The notes: generated from the letters alone by a model not told the origin. Numbered from the stretch's first letter, positions 36,772 through 46,443 are shown. The stretch is 64,000 bases of DNA from CBDFMG01 sp965221205 [NCBI: bacterium] (GCA_965221205.1 OZ244870.1:124001-188000); one strand, 5' to 3'. A program made the numbers and translations.

Positions 36772-38064
36772 CTAAAGGCCAGCTCTGGCGAAGATATAAT
36801 CGATGTTTTTTGTGAACCGATCCATTGAGAAGCAGGACTCTATGTCCTCACAACTCAGCAGATTGAGCACGTCTGTATCTTCTTTCAGATTTTCTTTAAA
36901 GCTTGAACCGGTCTCACGTGCTTTCATTGCGTTTCTTTGTACCAACGCATAGGCTTCTTCACGTGTAATCCCTTTGTCGGTGAGCGTAAGCAACACTCCC
37001 TGAGCTTGAATCAGTTCCGCAACGCTTTTGAGGTTTTTTTCCATATTTTCGGGATACAAGCGCATATTTTTGACAATATTGATGAATTTCGTCATCATAT
37101 AATAGATAAGGTTCGTGCTGTCAGGCAGGATAACCCGCTCAACTGACGAGTGTGATATGTCCCTCTCATGCCAGAGGGCAATATTCTCAAATGCGGCAAT
37201 AGCATTTGCTCTGAGGAGACGTGCCATACCTGAGATGCGCTCGGTTATAATCGGATTCCGTTTCTGCGGCATCGCAGATGAGCCTTTCTGTTTTTTACTA
37301 AACGGTTCTTCAACTTCATGAATTTCTGTTCGTTGGAGATTGCGTATTTCGGCACTAAACTTGTCAAGTGAGCCGGCAAGAATAGCAAGAACACTGAGAT
37401 ATTCTGCATGCCGGTCTCGCTGAATGATCTGGTTTGATACCGGGGCAGGTTTCAGAGATAATTCTTCGCAGACAAGCCGCTCAATTTCGGGATTGATGTA
37501 GGCAAAAGTTCCGACAGCTCCTGATATTTTCGCGTAGGAAATTTGTTTAACTGCATGTTGAAAGCGCTCACGGGAACGTTTGAGTTCGGTGTACCACAAT
37601 GCGAGTTTCAGACCGAATGTTATCGGTTCAGCAGCAACATTGTGTGTTCTTCCCAGCATGAGCTGGTATTTATACTCACACGCACGCTTACCGACCGCTT
37701 CGATCAGTTCGTCAAGCTTCGATAAAATCAGTTTCCCGGCATCCCGGCACTGGAGCGCGAGTGTTGTGTCAAGAAGGTCGGACGAAGTCATACCGACATG
37801 GACATAGCGGGATTCGGGACCGATATATTCCGCCATATTTGTCAGAAATGCAATGACATCGTGATGAATTTCCGCTTCAATTTCATTAATTTTTTTAGCG
37901 GAAAAATCTGCTTTTTTTTCGATTACCCGGAGTGCTTCTTCTGGAACATTACCGAGTTTCGCTTGTGCTCTGCATGCCGCAATCTCAACCATTTTCCAGT
38001 AGCGGAACCGATTATCATCTTTCCAGATATCATCTATCTCCGGCATCGTGTACCGTTCAATCAT
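36772..38064 (-). CDS. purB: Adenylosuccinate lyase
   Basis: 430 aa from ATG 38064 (a GTG at 38076 is less likely; GAGGGG and GAGAG precede the ATG). Fumarase/aspartase-superfamily signatures are visible: HVGMTSSDLLDTTLALQ, MLGRTHNVAAEPITFG and the flexible catalytic loop GSSAMPQKRNPI. It splits SAICAR and adenylosuccinate in purine synthesis, acting directly after PurC, encoded next to it. Confidence 0.97.
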   Translation of the reverse strand: MIERYTMPEIDDIWKDDNRFRYWKMVEIAACRAQAKLGNVPEEALRVIEKKADFSAKKINEIEAEIHHDVIAFLTNMAEYIGPESRYVHVGMTSSDLLDTTLALQCRDAGKLILSKLDELIEAVGKRACEYKYQLMLGRTHNVAAEPITFGLKLALWYTELKRSRERFQHAVKQISYAKISGAVGTFAYINPEIERLVCEELSLKPAPVSNQIIQRDRHAEYLSVLAILAGSLDKFSAEIRNLQRTEIHEVEEPFSKKQKGSSAMPQKRNPIITERISGMARLLRANAIAAFENIALWHERDISHSSVERVILPDSTNLIYYMMTKFINIVKNMRLYPENMEKNLKSVAELIQAQGVLLTLTDKGITREEAYALVQRNAMKARETGSSFKENLKEDTDVLNLLSCEDIESCFSMDRFTKNIDYIFARAGL

Positions 38065-38087
38065 TTCTGCTCTCACCCCTCATTTTT

Positions 38088-39278
38088 TTATCTTCTCGGC
38101 GGTCGCTCAAGGACAAGTGTCGTTTCATATAATTGATTATTCCGAATCACCTGTAGCTGAAATGATCTGCCAGGCCTTGGGTCTGCCTGTTGGATTATCC
38201 GCCCTATATCATTCAAGTTCTGAACACTATTTCCGTTTAGTTCTATAATCACATCACCCTGCTGGAGGTTGGCTTTTTCAGCAGGACTGAACCGAACAAC
38301 ACGCAAGATTAAAATTCCTGTGTCCTGTTGGAGACCTAAACGGTAAGCCAGCCTGCTATTGACATCATTTCCCGTAAAACCGATCCACCAGTCAGAGTTT
38401 GAGGCAGCCTGATTCTTTAAATCCTCGACAATTGCTTTTATACTATTCACAGGAACCGCAAATCCGATACCGATCGAGCCGCGCGCACCGCTACCACCGG
38501 TATAGATTACCGTATTCATACCGATAACATCACCTGCGCTGTTGACAAGCGGCCCGCCACTGTTTCCCGGATTGATCGAGGCATCGGTCTGAATCATATC
38601 CTGGTAATTATACGATTCACCCTGCTGGCCGCCAAGATCACGCCCCAGCGCACTTATTACACCAACGGTGACGGCCGGCTGATTATTGAAATTGAACAAG
38701 CCGAATGGATTACCAAGAGAAATTGCCCATTCTCCAATAATTATATCGTCGGAATCGCCGAAATTCACACTGGGAAAGTTCTCCCCTTCAATTTTCAGCA
38801 GCGCTAAATCAAGCGACCGGTCACTTTCGACCAACTGCGCCTGATAGGTGTTGCTGTCGGTAAGTGCCACACTGATTTCCCGCGCTTCGCCGACAACATG
38901 GTCGTTTGTCAGAATGTAGCCATCAGATGAAATGATAAAGCCAGATCCGAGACCGCTTACTTCCTGACGCAAATTGTTTCCGTAGTAAAACAATTCTAAC
39001 AGGGTATTGGGTATATACTGCTGATATGATTTTGTGCTGATCCCGACTACGGCAGGACTGACCATTTCGACTGCACGGGTAATAGCATTCTGCCGGGAAA
39101 TTGATATCTCATCATTTTGCTGGCCTTTTGTATCCTGCAGAACTGTTTCGGGTACTGACTCAGCAGACTGCACAACATCAGTTTTTTCTACAGTATCCTG
39201 TGAACTGTTCTGCCTGATGAGCAAAACAATCAATGCAGTAGCAACAATAAGTATTGTTAAAATCTTTCCTGACTTCAA
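38088..39278 (-). CDS. HtrA/DegP-family serine protease with one PDZ domain
   Basis: 396 aa from TTG 39278, supported by AAGGAG eight bases upstream. One N-terminal helix (about 5-21) anchors it or acts as an uncleaved signal. The trypsin-like domain has the complete triad His127 (LTNDHVVGEA), Asp157 (RSLDLALLKI) and Ser240 (NPGNSGGPLV). A single PDZ domain follows (about 305-390). Such DegS/HtrA-like proteins degrade or sense misfolded envelope proteins. The N-terminal linker is Gln/Ser/Asp-rich. The gene lies between purB and the aldolase gene, with 12 bases to the latter. Confidence 0.94.
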   Translation of the reverse strand: MKSGKILTILIVATALIVLLIRQNSSQDTVEKTDVVQSAESVPETVLQDTKGQQNDEISISRQNAITRAVEMVSPAVVGISTKSYQQYIPNTLLELFYYGNNLRQEVSGLGSGFIISSDGYILTNDHVVGEAREISVALTDSNTYQAQLVESDRSLDLALLKIEGENFPSVNFGDSDDIIIGEWAISLGNPFGLFNFNNQPAVTVGVISALGRDLGGQQGESYNYQDMIQTDASINPGNSGGPLVNSAGDVIGMNTVIYTGGSGARGSIGIGFAVPVNSIKAIVEDLKNQAASNSDWWIGFTGNDVNSRLAYRLGLQQDTGILILRVVRFSPAEKANLQQGDVIIELNGNSVQNLNDIGRIIQQADPRPGRSFQLQVIRNNQLYETTLVLERPPRR

Positions 39279-39290
39279 CGGAAAAACTCC

Positions 39291-39935
39291 TTATTTCTTA
39301 ACTTTTTCCCAATCCTGTAGAAACTTTTTGATACCGATATCTGTCAAAGGGTGTTTAATTATCTGCTCCAAAACTTTAAAAGGTATGGTCACTATATCGG
39401 CTCCTGCAAGCGCCGTTTTAAACACGTGTACCGGATGCCTGATACTCGCGGAGATGATTTCTGTTTCGATACCATAATTATCGTAAATGGTGACAATATC
39501 CCGGATGATATCCATACCGTAGCTGACTGTATCGTCGATACGTCCGATAAACGGACTTACAAATGTTGCTCCTGCTTTTGCTGCAAGCAGCGCCTGCATC
39601 GGTTGAAAAATCAAGGTTGTATTGGTTTTGATCCCCTCACTTGTGAAGATTTTCAGTGCTTTTAATCCTTCAAGTGTGACTGGTACCTTCACATTTATAT
39701 TGTCGGCAATTTTTGCAAACTTCCGTCCTTCTTTCACCATTCCCTCAGCATCGAGACTGACAGTTTCCGCACTGACGGGGCCTTCCACAATCGAGGTAAT
39801 CTCCTTTAACTTATCTGGATAGGTCCCTTCCTCTTTCGACATAAGGGTAGGATTGGTCGTGATCCCGTCAAGAATACCGAAACTGTGTGCTTCCTTAATT
39901 TCATCAATATTCGCTGTATCCAAAAAAAATTTCAT
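39291..39935 (-). CDS. Transaldolase / fructose-6-phosphate aldolase-like protein
   Basis: 214 aa, the length of the short transaldolase (TalC/FSA) class. [20 protein letters not shown] and [10 protein letters not shown] start the protein. The Schiff-base Lys83 lies in [11 protein letters not shown], and [10 protein letters not shown] and SIRHPVHV follow. Whether it acts as transaldolase in the pentose phosphate pathway or as an aldolase cannot be decided by eye. A strong AAGGAG precedes ATG 39935. Confidence 0.93.
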   Translation of the reverse strand: MKFFLDTANIDEIKEAHSFGILDGITTNPTLMSKEEGTYPDKLKEITSIVEGPVSAETVSLDAEGMVKEGRKFAKIADNINVKVPVTLEGLKALKIFTSEGIKTNTTLIFQPMQALLAAKAGATFVSPFIGRIDDTVSYGMDIIRDIVTIYDNYGIETEIISASIRHPVHVFKTALAGADIVTIPFKVLEQIIKHPLTDIGIKKFLQDWEKVKK

Positions 39936-40001
39936 ACTGGCCTCTCTCCTTCACATCTCTCCAATCCCACGGAGTTTGTTGCTTATGTTATGGAATGTTA
40001 T

Positions 40002-40730
40002 TTAATAATCGATTTTTTCCAAATATAATCCGTGTGGTGGTGCAAGACTGCTTACCCGTGAACGGTCCCCATCTGTGAGAATTTCTTCAAAAATACCCGG
40101 TTGTTTAGCCCCGCGGCCGACATCAACAAGTATTCTGGTGATTGAGCGCACCATTCCGTGAAGAAACCTGTCGGATTTGATAGTAATAGTCATATACGGA
40201 CTGCTTTTCCAGATCGCTGTGTTCTGTATAGTACAGCGATAACTCTTCTCATCTTCATTTTTCTTGGCAAGCGGTTCAAAAATGTGGGTTCCATACAGCG
40301 AACACAGCGCTTTTTCCATTTTTTCCAGATTAAGCTTGAATGCAATATACCACGAATACCGTTCATCAAAGACCGACGGTTCAGTACGAATGTTGTACCG
40401 GTACGTCCTGCTCACTGCGCTGAAGCGTGCATGAAACATGTCAGGCACTGCCTCAAGTGAACGGACCAAAATATCACCCGGCAGCAGGGAATTCATACTA
40501 TTCATCAATATTTCAGTCGAATCAGAGACGGCACAATCGAAATGTGCCACCTGCCCTACTGCGTGAACACCGCTGTCTGTTCTGCCGGCTCCTGTAACTT
40601 GAATAAATTCATTGCACCGGCGTGTCAGAGCTTCTTCGAGGACACCCTGCACTGTCCTCTGTTGCTTCTGTATCTGCCAGCCACTAAAATCGGTCCCGTC
40701 ATATTCGAGGATCGCTTTAAAACGCTTCAT
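40002..40730 (-). CDS. truA: tRNA pseudouridine(38-40) synthase TruA
   Basis: 242 aa from ATG 40730 (a GTG is one codon earlier). The catalytic Asp lies in GAGRTDSGVHAVGQVAHF, with the N-terminal EYDGTDFSGWQ and the C-terminal RFLHGMVRSITRILVDVGRG. It converts U38-40 in the anticodon arm of several tRNAs to pseudouridine. The start overlaps the ecfT stop (TGATG), matching the common ecfT-truA arrangement. Confidence 0.96.
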   Translation of the reverse strand: MKRFKAILEYDGTDFSGWQIQKQQRTVQGVLEEALTRRCNEFIQVTGAGRTDSGVHAVGQVAHFDCAVSDSTEILMNSMNSLLPGDILVRSLEAVPDMFHARFSAVSRTYRYNIRTEPSVFDERYSWYIAFKLNLEKMEKALCSLYGTHIFEPLAKKNEDEKSYRCTIQNTAIWKSSPYMTITIKSDRFLHGMVRSITRILVDVGRGAKQPGIFEEILTDGDRSRVSSLAPPHGLYLEKIDY

Positions 40731-41521
40731 CACAATACAAATGCTCCGGCAGATATGCCGAATACCACAATAAATGCTGTTATGTCTCTGCGGCGAAACC
40801 GCAATTCTTTATAGTAGGTTCTTGCATGGCTCCCCGGAAATCCCCGAACCTCGAGTGCATGGGCAAGCGTATCCGCACGCTTAAACACTGAGATAAAGAG
40901 CGGAATCACAACCGAACTTAAAGCATGAATTCTAGCAAACAGCTTCCCCTCAAGCTGAGCACCACGTGCAATTTGCGCTTTACTGATACGGTTGCCTTCC
41001 TCTAATAATACCGGAATAAACCGCAGGGTAATTCCGAGCATCAAAGCATAACTGTCGATGTTTAGTCCCATTTTTTTGAGCGGTCGCAACATTTTTTCCA
41101 ACCCGTCCGTTAATTCCATCGGCGCTGTCGTCAGCATAAATAGTACAGAAAATGAGATTGCAATAAAGAGACGGAATCCAAAATAAAATCCAATCGAAAC
41201 ACCTTCGGAAGTAACATCGAATCCAACAACCGGTATGGTAAAAAGCACTGTCCCGCTTGCAATAAATGAATGGAGTATGAACGTTAACCCGATTATCAGG
41301 AGAAAAAATGTCAATTGCCTGAAAAAATGTGCTACCGGCACCCGTGATAAGGCGAGAAGCAGTAAAAAAAATCCGAGAAAACCGAACAGAACGAATAATT
41401 CCCGCCGAACCGTAAGAATAATTATAAGCGGTATAAGCGCAATCAGTTTCGTACGGGGATCTAATCGATGAATCGGTGAATCGCTTGTGAAATACTGGCC
41501 TAACGTAAGATTATTCAACAA
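40730..41521 (-). CDS. ecfT: Energy-coupling factor transporter transmembrane protein EcfT (CbiQ family)
   Basis: 263 aa from TTG 41521 with AAAGGCGG upstream. Five to six helices. The coupling helices carry the Ala-Arg-Gly type motifs seen as KAQIARGAQLEGKLF and FKRADTLAHALEVRGFPG, which bind the EcfA ATPases. The protein connects vitamin-binding S components to ATPases. The usual ecfA1-ecfA2 genes are not upstream: an intergenic region and a gene on the opposite strand are found instead. Confidence 0.9.
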   Translation of the reverse strand: MLNNLTLGQYFTSDSPIHRLDPRTKLIALIPLIIILTVRRELFVLFGFLGFFLLLLALSRVPVAHFFRQLTFFLLIIGLTFILHSFIASGTVLFTIPVVGFDVTSEGVSIGFYFGFRLFIAISFSVLFMLTTAPMELTDGLEKMLRPLKKMGLNIDSYALMLGITLRFIPVLLEEGNRISKAQIARGAQLEGKLFARIHALSSVVIPLFISVFKRADTLAHALEVRGFPGSHARTYYKELRFRRRDITAFIVVFGISAGAFVL

Positions 41522-41777
41522 GATACCGCCTTTTGTTACAAGATTTAAATATAGGTAATTTTTGCAAAAAATAAAAGCGCTTTTTCCCCTTAAAATAGCA
41601 CCATTCTTCGTGTTTTTACACTATATTGGTCGAGATTTCATAGTACAGTATTATCTTAACAAACACCTGATCTACATCAAAAACGCTTTTTCTACAAAAA
41701 TTGTGAAATTTTGTGAATTTTTCGTTATATTTAATTGTTCTATATTCAGAGCTGTTCTCAAGAGTGAATATTACACC
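41522..41777. promoter_or_regulatory. Divergent intergenic region between ecfT and the M50 protease gene
   Basis: 256 bases between divergent genes, so it must hold promoters on both strands. The right half contains AT-rich boxes (TTGTGA near 41699 and TATATTTAAT near 41725) that could serve the protease gene. The frame upstream of ATG 41778 stays open to 41562, but that region reads as low-complexity AT-rich DNA rather than a conserved N-terminus. Confidence 0.3.
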
Positions 41778-42725
41778 ATGGAATATTATCCTCCACCATA
41801 TAAATCCGATGTTCCGAGCTATTCGAATCTACCTTTAGAGCCGGAAAAGTCGCCTACATGTCTCCCAAATCCGGTTATTAATGTCGTTCTTTTCGTGCTC
41901 ACAGTCGGTTCAACATTGCTTGCAGGAGCTTTTCTGGAAAACGGCAATCCGTTCATCAGGACAACAGACCTATATAAGGGAATCCCTTTTGCATTGACGC
42001 TGCTTACTATTATCGGTTTTCACGAGTTTGGACACTATTTTATGTGCAGACGCCACGGCATTGCTGCAACGCTCCCTTATTTCATACCCGCACCTCCACC
42101 TTTTTTCATTATAGGTACGCTGGGAGCAGTGATCAAGATCCGTGCACCGATCACGAATAACCGGGCACTGTTCGATATCGGAGCGGCAGGCCCTATTGCT
42201 GGCCTGATCGTTGCTCTGCCTGCTATTGGAATCGGCCTCTACATGTCGGAAATCAGACAAGTCATTCTGGGTAGTGCATGGAGCCTCGGCGACCCTATTA
42301 TAATGAAACTGATATCACGATTAATACTTGGTGAAATACCTGAAGGGTTCGACGTCTATATAAATTCCATCGCTTTTGCCGGATGGGTCGGCCTTATCGT
42401 CACTGCATTTAATTTACTACCGATTGGCCAGCTTGACGGCGGACACATTGCCTATGCGCTTCTTGGTAAGCGGCAAGCATTGCTCGGTTATACGGTGTTT
42501 TTCACCCTTTTTCCTCTTGCATTGTTCTGGTCGGGCTGGTTTGTTTTTATTATTATTGCACTTATCATCCGAATCAAGCATCCTACTGGGATTACTGCTC
42601 TCGAACCCCTCGACTTCAGAAGAAAAGTCATTGGTGTAGTGTGCCTTCTCATGTTTGTTGTGTGTTTTATTCCTATCCCATTCAAGGGCATGGGAATTAT
42701 CAACATGCTCTCCATTCTTTTTTAG
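41778..42725 (+). CDS. Site-2 protease-like membrane metallopeptidase (M50 family)
   Basis: 315 aa from ATG 41778. Six to seven helices. The zinc site is HEFGHYF (His82, Glu83, His86), and the second motif is NLLPIGQLDGGH with Asp220 as third ligand. No PDZ domain. A Pro-rich stretch (FIPAPPPFF) follows the first motif, as in this subgroup of M50 proteins found in plants and many bacteria. It is expected to cut membrane-embedded substrates; the substrate is unknown. panC follows after 15 bases. Confidence 0.92.
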   Translation: MEYYPPPYKSDVPSYSNLPLEPEKSPTCLPNPVINVVLFVLTVGSTLLAGAFLENGNPFIRTTDLYKGIPFALTLLTIIGFHEFGHYFMCRRHGIAATLPYFIPAPPPFFIIGTLGAVIKIRAPITNNRALFDIGAAGPIAGLIVALPAIGIGLYMSEIRQVILGSAWSLGDPIIMKLISRLILGEIPEGFDVYINSIAFAGWVGLIVTAFNLLPIGQLDGGHIAYALLGKRQALLGYTVFFTLFPLALFWSGWFVFIIIALIIRIKHPTGITALEPLDFRRKVIGVVCLLMFVVCFIPIPFKGMGIINMLSILF

Positions 42726-42740
42726 GTGTGATGACGAATC

Positions 42741-43592
42741 ATGAAAATAATTCGATCTATTCGCCAGATGCAGTTATATAGTGCTACTTTACGCACCGGA
42801 AGCAACCGGACAGGATTTGTACCGACCATGGGCTTCCTTCATGAAGGACATCTCAGTCTTGTCCATTCCGCAAAAAAAACGTGTTCCTATACAATTGCCA
42901 GTATATTTGTGAATCCGACCCAGTTTGGACCAAACGAAGATTTAAGCCGGTATCCCCACAGTGAAAAAAAGGATATTGATGTTCTTCGCGAGCATGGTGT
43001 GAATGCAGTTTTCATTCCGAAAGTAGAGGCGATGTATCCAAGCAAATTCCAGACATGTGTAACAGTGAAGAACATGACGTCTGCTGGTGAAAGTGCTTCT
43101 AGGCCAACACATTTTCTAGGCGTTGCAACTGTCGTTATGAAGCTTCTGAACATTGTGCAGCCTTCCGCGCTTTTTCTCGGACAAAAAGATATTCAGCAAG
43201 CACTTATTCTAAAACGTATGATAGTCGACATGAATATGTCGGTGACAGTCAGAATTCGTCCGACAAAGCGGGAAAAAGACGGGCTAGCCATGAGTTCACG
43301 AAACATCTATCTTTCCGGTGATGACCGGAATTCGGCATTAGCGCTATACAGTGCGCTCAAAGAGGTGAAGTTGGCGATAGCAAACGGTGAAACATCGTGT
43401 ATAAAATTGCAGAAATTGGCACAGTCGGTTTTTCAATGGTATCCGGGTGCTTTACTCGATTATGTGCATTGTGCTTCTTACGAATCGTTTGAGCAGGTCA
43501 GGACGGTTACCGGACGGACAGTTGTTGCGCTTGCAGGGTATGTCGGGAAAACACGGCTGATTGACAATATCATCGTATCGCCGCCGAAATAG
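42741..43592 (+). CDS. panC: Pantothenate synthetase
   Basis: 283 aa, normal length. Nucleotidyltransferase signatures are FVPTMGFLHEGHLSLVHSAK and FVNPTQFGPNEDLSRYP, then FLGQKDIQQALILKRM and the C-terminal KMSKS-like MSSRNIYLSGDDR. It joins pantoate and beta-alanine using ATP, in the path to coenzyme A. The stop is TAG. panB and panD are not in the window. Confidence 0.96.
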   Translation: MKIIRSIRQMQLYSATLRTGSNRTGFVPTMGFLHEGHLSLVHSAKKTCSYTIASIFVNPTQFGPNEDLSRYPHSEKKDIDVLREHGVNAVFIPKVEAMYPSKFQTCVTVKNMTSAGESASRPTHFLGVATVVMKLLNIVQPSALFLGQKDIQQALILKRMIVDMNMSVTVRIRPTKREKDGLAMSSRNIYLSGDDRNSALALYSALKEVKLAIANGETSCIKLQKLAQSVFQWYPGALLDYVHCASYESFEQVRTVTGRTVVALAGYVGKTRLIDNIIVSPPK

Positions 43593-43625
43593 AAACAAGA
43601 GAGAATTTATTAAACGGTAATTTTT

Positions 43626-44423
43626 ATGAATACATGTAGTATCATTATTCTTGCAGCAGGAAAAGGTGAACGGATGGAGGGAATCCGGCCAAAAGTGCTT
43701 TATGAACTCGATAGTAAGCCACTTATCGACCATGTCCTAAAAACAGCTTACCAGCTTCAACCTGAGCGAATTGTGGTCGTGGTCGGATTTGAAAAAGAAA
43801 AGGTAATGGATTTTGTTACGCAACATGCCATATCTCACTCTGTTAAAAGATATAATGATACAGCGTCCTCTGACAATATTGATCCCATCGACATCCGGTT
43901 TGCTATTCAGAATGAACAGCTCGGAACAGGTCATGCAGTTTTGCAGGCACAAGAAATGTTTGCTGATTTTCAGGGTGACATACTTATTCTGAGTGGCGAT
44001 GTCCCCTTGATTTCAACCGAAACACTATCAAGGTTACTGAAAAACCACTTAGAATCTGGAGCAGGCGCAACTGTTCTTACTGCCAATTATAAAAATCCGA
44101 AGGGGTATGGTAGAATTGTATTCGATGAGGACGGCTCTCTACAGAAAATTGTCGAAGATAAGGACGCCACCCATGAAGAGAAAAAAATTTCTGTTATCAA
44201 TACCGGGATATTTGTATTCCACTCCGATCACCTCTTTACCTATCTGCATAATGTGAATCGGGACAATGCACAGGCGGAGTATTACATTACCGACCTGATT
44301 CAGATTATCCAAGAGCATTCTATCAAGGTGTCTGCATTTCAGTCATCCAATCCAAAAGAAACTTACGGCATCAACACTCCTGAGCAGCTTGCCGTACTGA
44401 GTTCTATGCTGCCAACGTCATGA
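43626..44423 (+). CDS. GlmU-like nucleotidyltransferase lacking the acetyltransferase domain
   Basis: 265 aa GT-A-type nucleotidyltransferase with SIIILAAGKGERMEGIRPKV (signature G-x-G-x-R and Lys), ILSGDVPLISTETL and KNPKGYGRIVFDEDGSLQKI. It resembles the N-terminal uridylyltransferase half of GlmU. The left-handed beta-helix acetyltransferase half (about 200 aa in GlmU) is absent, and nothing after the stop continues it. It probably makes a UDP-sugar, perhaps UDP-GlcNAc, with acetylation done by another protein. That assignment is inferred. Confidence 0.85.
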   Translation: MNTCSIIILAAGKGERMEGIRPKVLYELDSKPLIDHVLKTAYQLQPERIVVVVGFEKEKVMDFVTQHAISHSVKRYNDTASSDNIDPIDIRFAIQNEQLGTGHAVLQAQEMFADFQGDILILSGDVPLISTETLSRLLKNHLESGAGATVLTANYKNPKGYGRIVFDEDGSLQKIVEDKDATHEEKKISVINTGIFVFHSDHLFTYLHNVNRDNAQAEYYITDLIQIIQEHSIKVSAFQSSNPKETYGINTPEQLAVLSSMLPTS

Positions 44424-44621
44424 TATTTTATTGAAAACAGTTGCATAGGCTTCTGTTATTTAGTATATTTATGCACGGATATTTCATTGAATTCGTACCG
44501 TTTTGAACGCTTGATTCAACATGTAATTACAATGGGAGAGTCATACCCGACAATGGCATGAGTGTGATTTATAAAAACAGAATCACTGATCCATTCCGAG
44601 AGACGGCTCTCGATTTGTTTT

Positions 44622-45092
44622 ATGGTACAACGAAAGCGCAGAACTGACAGCAAACCACCATCAAATCCCGTACCTATTCGGAAGTATTTAATATATGCCT
44701 GTGGTGCAGCGGTTATTGCGCTTGCAGTCTTGCTGGCAAGTACGATTATATCTACTGAACCTGATGAGGCGATCACGGAAGAGGAAATTCATGAACTGCC
44801 TGTAGTAATCGAGATTTTGAACGGCACAAGGGTATCAGGAATTGCAGGCCGGATGTCAGTTTTTCTCATGAGCAATAATATCGACTCGCTTATAGTAGGA
44901 AATGCCGACAACAAGAATTTTCCAGAAACAATCATTATCGAGCGCAAACAAGGTTTTGGTGGCGAGATATCCCGATTAACTGGCGTCAGAAATTTGACGT
45001 TCGGTTTAGAAAGTGACTCGGATATTGCTGTAACAATTATCCTCGGGTCTGATTATGAACAGTTTATTCCGTTCACTCAATACACTCAATAA
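44622..45092 (+). CDS. Membrane-anchored LytR C-terminal-domain protein
   Basis: 156 aa. A basic N-terminus and one helix (about 23-46) precede a LytR_C-like domain (about 62-150: PVVIEILNGTRVSGIAGRM, TIIIERKQGFGGEISRLTG, VTIILGSDYEQF). In LytR-CpsA-Psr proteins this domain sits behind the catalytic phosphotransferase domain, which is absent here. It may bind cell-wall components. It lies directly upstream of rsfS, a neighbourhood also seen in other bacteria as far as I recall. Confidence 0.82.
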   Translation: MVQRKRRTDSKPPSNPVPIRKYLIYACGAAVIALAVLLASTIISTEPDEAITEEEIHELPVVIEILNGTRVSGIAGRMSVFLMSNNIDSLIVGNADNKNFPETIIIERKQGFGGEISRLTGVRNLTFGLESDSDIAVTIILGSDYEQFIPFTQYTQ

Positions 45093-45169
45093 TCTATCCG
45101 CGCAACTTAAACCCAATAATAAGGTGATTTAAAAAATGCCCGTAACAGCAGCACAAACTCAAGACGTAA

Positions 45170-45544
45170 ATGACCCCAAAGAAATTTGCAGAAAAGATTG
45201 CTCAACTGACTCTGACAAAAAAAGCCGAAGAAGTAAAGATTATTGATCTCCGGAAAGTGACGAGTTTAACTGATTTTTTTGTTATCTGTTCCGGTGATAC
45301 CGATATTCAGGTCAAAGCGATTGCTGATGCGGTCATCGAAGGATTACTCAAGAGTAAAAACAAACCATGGCACAAGGAAGGATTTGAGGCAGGCACTTGG
45401 ATTCTTCTCGATTTTGTCGATGTAGTTGTTCATATCTTTCGTAATGATAAACGTTCATATTACAAACTGGAAAATCTGTGGGGTGATGCACCTGTTGTAA
45501 CTATTGCAGATAATTCTGATACGAATTCCGGAGAAAAAACATGA
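45170..45544 (+). CDS. rsfS: Ribosomal silencing factor RsfS (Iojap family)
   Basis: 124 aa. Family pattern: VIDLRKVTSLTDFFVICSG-like IDLRKVTSLTDFFVICSGDT, KSKNKPWHKEGFEAGTWILL and DFVDVVVHIFRNDKRSYYKL, then ENLWGDA. RsfS binds L14 on the 50S subunit and blocks joining with 30S in starvation. The start ATG 45170 lies 77 bases after the LytR_C gene. It overlaps the PfkB kinase gene by ATGA. Confidence 0.95.
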   Translation: MTPKKFAEKIAQLTLTKKAEEVKIIDLRKVTSLTDFFVICSGDTDIQVKAIADAVIEGLLKSKNKPWHKEGFEAGTWILLDFVDVVVHIFRNDKRSYYKLENLWGDAPVVTIADNSDTNSGEKT

Positions 45545-46443
45545 CACTTTTGGTAGTGGGATCGATCGGATACGACTCAATTGAAACCCCTTTGGGATCT
45601 ATCACTGACACGCTCGGTGGATCGTCGATACATTTTAGCGCTGCATCAAGTTTATTCACCGAGACTAGAATTGTCAGTGTGGTTGGTGATGATTTTAATG
45701 AGGACGAACTTCGGTTTCTTGTTGACCGCTCTACTGATATCAGCGGTGTTGTGACCGAAAGCGGTAAAACATTCCGGTGGAGCGGCAGATATCATGAGAA
45801 TATGAACGACAGAGACACGTTATCAACGGAATTAAACGTATTTGAGCATTTTAAGCCGGACATTCCTGATTCATTCAAGGATTCTAAGTTCATTTTTTTG
45901 GCAAATACACATCCGAACCTTCAACTTGATGTGCTGGATCAAATTGCAAATCCAGAATTTGTTGCTATGGACACCATGAATTTCTGGATAGAAGGGAACA
46001 GAAGCGAACTCGAAACGGTATTGAAAAGAGTAGATGCTGTTATTCTCAATGACTCGGAAGCACTTGAGTTCAGCGGAGAACTGACTTATCCGCGTGCAGC
46101 GCGCTCTATAGCGAAATTCGGTCCGAAATTTGTCATCATTAAAAAGGGGGAACATGGAGCATTCCTCTACCATGATGGATCATATTTTGTGCTTCCGGCC
46201 TACATCCTTGAATCTGTTGCCGATTCAACTGGTGCGGGTGATTCATTTGCCGGGGGATTTATGGGGTATCTTGCTCAGCAGGGTTCGACAGAAAATAGTA
46301 GTGTTCGGCTTGGAATGGCATACGGTACATGTACCGCATCATTTTGTTGTGAAGATTTCAGCACTAAGCGGCTTGCCTCAGTAACAGAGAATGACATCAA
46401 AAACCGTTTCCGGTTATACAAACAACTCATAAAGATTCCTTAG
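45541..46443 (+). CDS. PfkB-family carbohydrate kinase
   Basis: 300 aa ribokinase-fold protein. N-terminal VVGSIGYDSIETPLGSITD and the two-glycine LGGSSIHFSAA, then FVIIKKGEHGAFLY and the catalytic signature DSTGAGDSFAGGFMGYLA (Asp is the general base). The substrate cannot be read from the sequence; sugars and nucleosides are the usual ones. It overlaps rsfS by ATGA, so it is co-translated with it. Normal length. Confidence 0.92.
   Translation: MTLLVVGSIGYDSIETPLGSITDTLGGSSIHFSAASSLFTETRIVSVVGDDFNEDELRFLVDRSTDISGVVTESGKTFRWSGRYHENMNDRDTLSTELNVFEHFKPDIPDSFKDSKFIFLANTHPNLQLDVLDQIANPEFVAMDTMNFWIEGNRSELETVLKRVDAVILNDSEALEFSGELTYPRAARSIAKFGPKFVIIKKGEHGAFLYHDGSYFVLPAYILESVADSTGAGDSFAGGFMGYLAQQGSTENSSVRLGMAYGTCTASFCCEDFSTKRLASVTENDIKNRFRLYKQLIKIP

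Noticed and set aside
41562-41777. N-terminal extension of the M50 protease to 41562
   Set aside because: The upstream frame is AT-rich, low-complexity and in the place where a promoter is expected; the ATG at 41778 starts a normal protein.
44558-44647. A 29-aa frame upstream of and overlapping the LytR_C gene
   Set aside because: No Shine-Dalgarno, no recognisable motif, and it runs out of frame into a confident gene.
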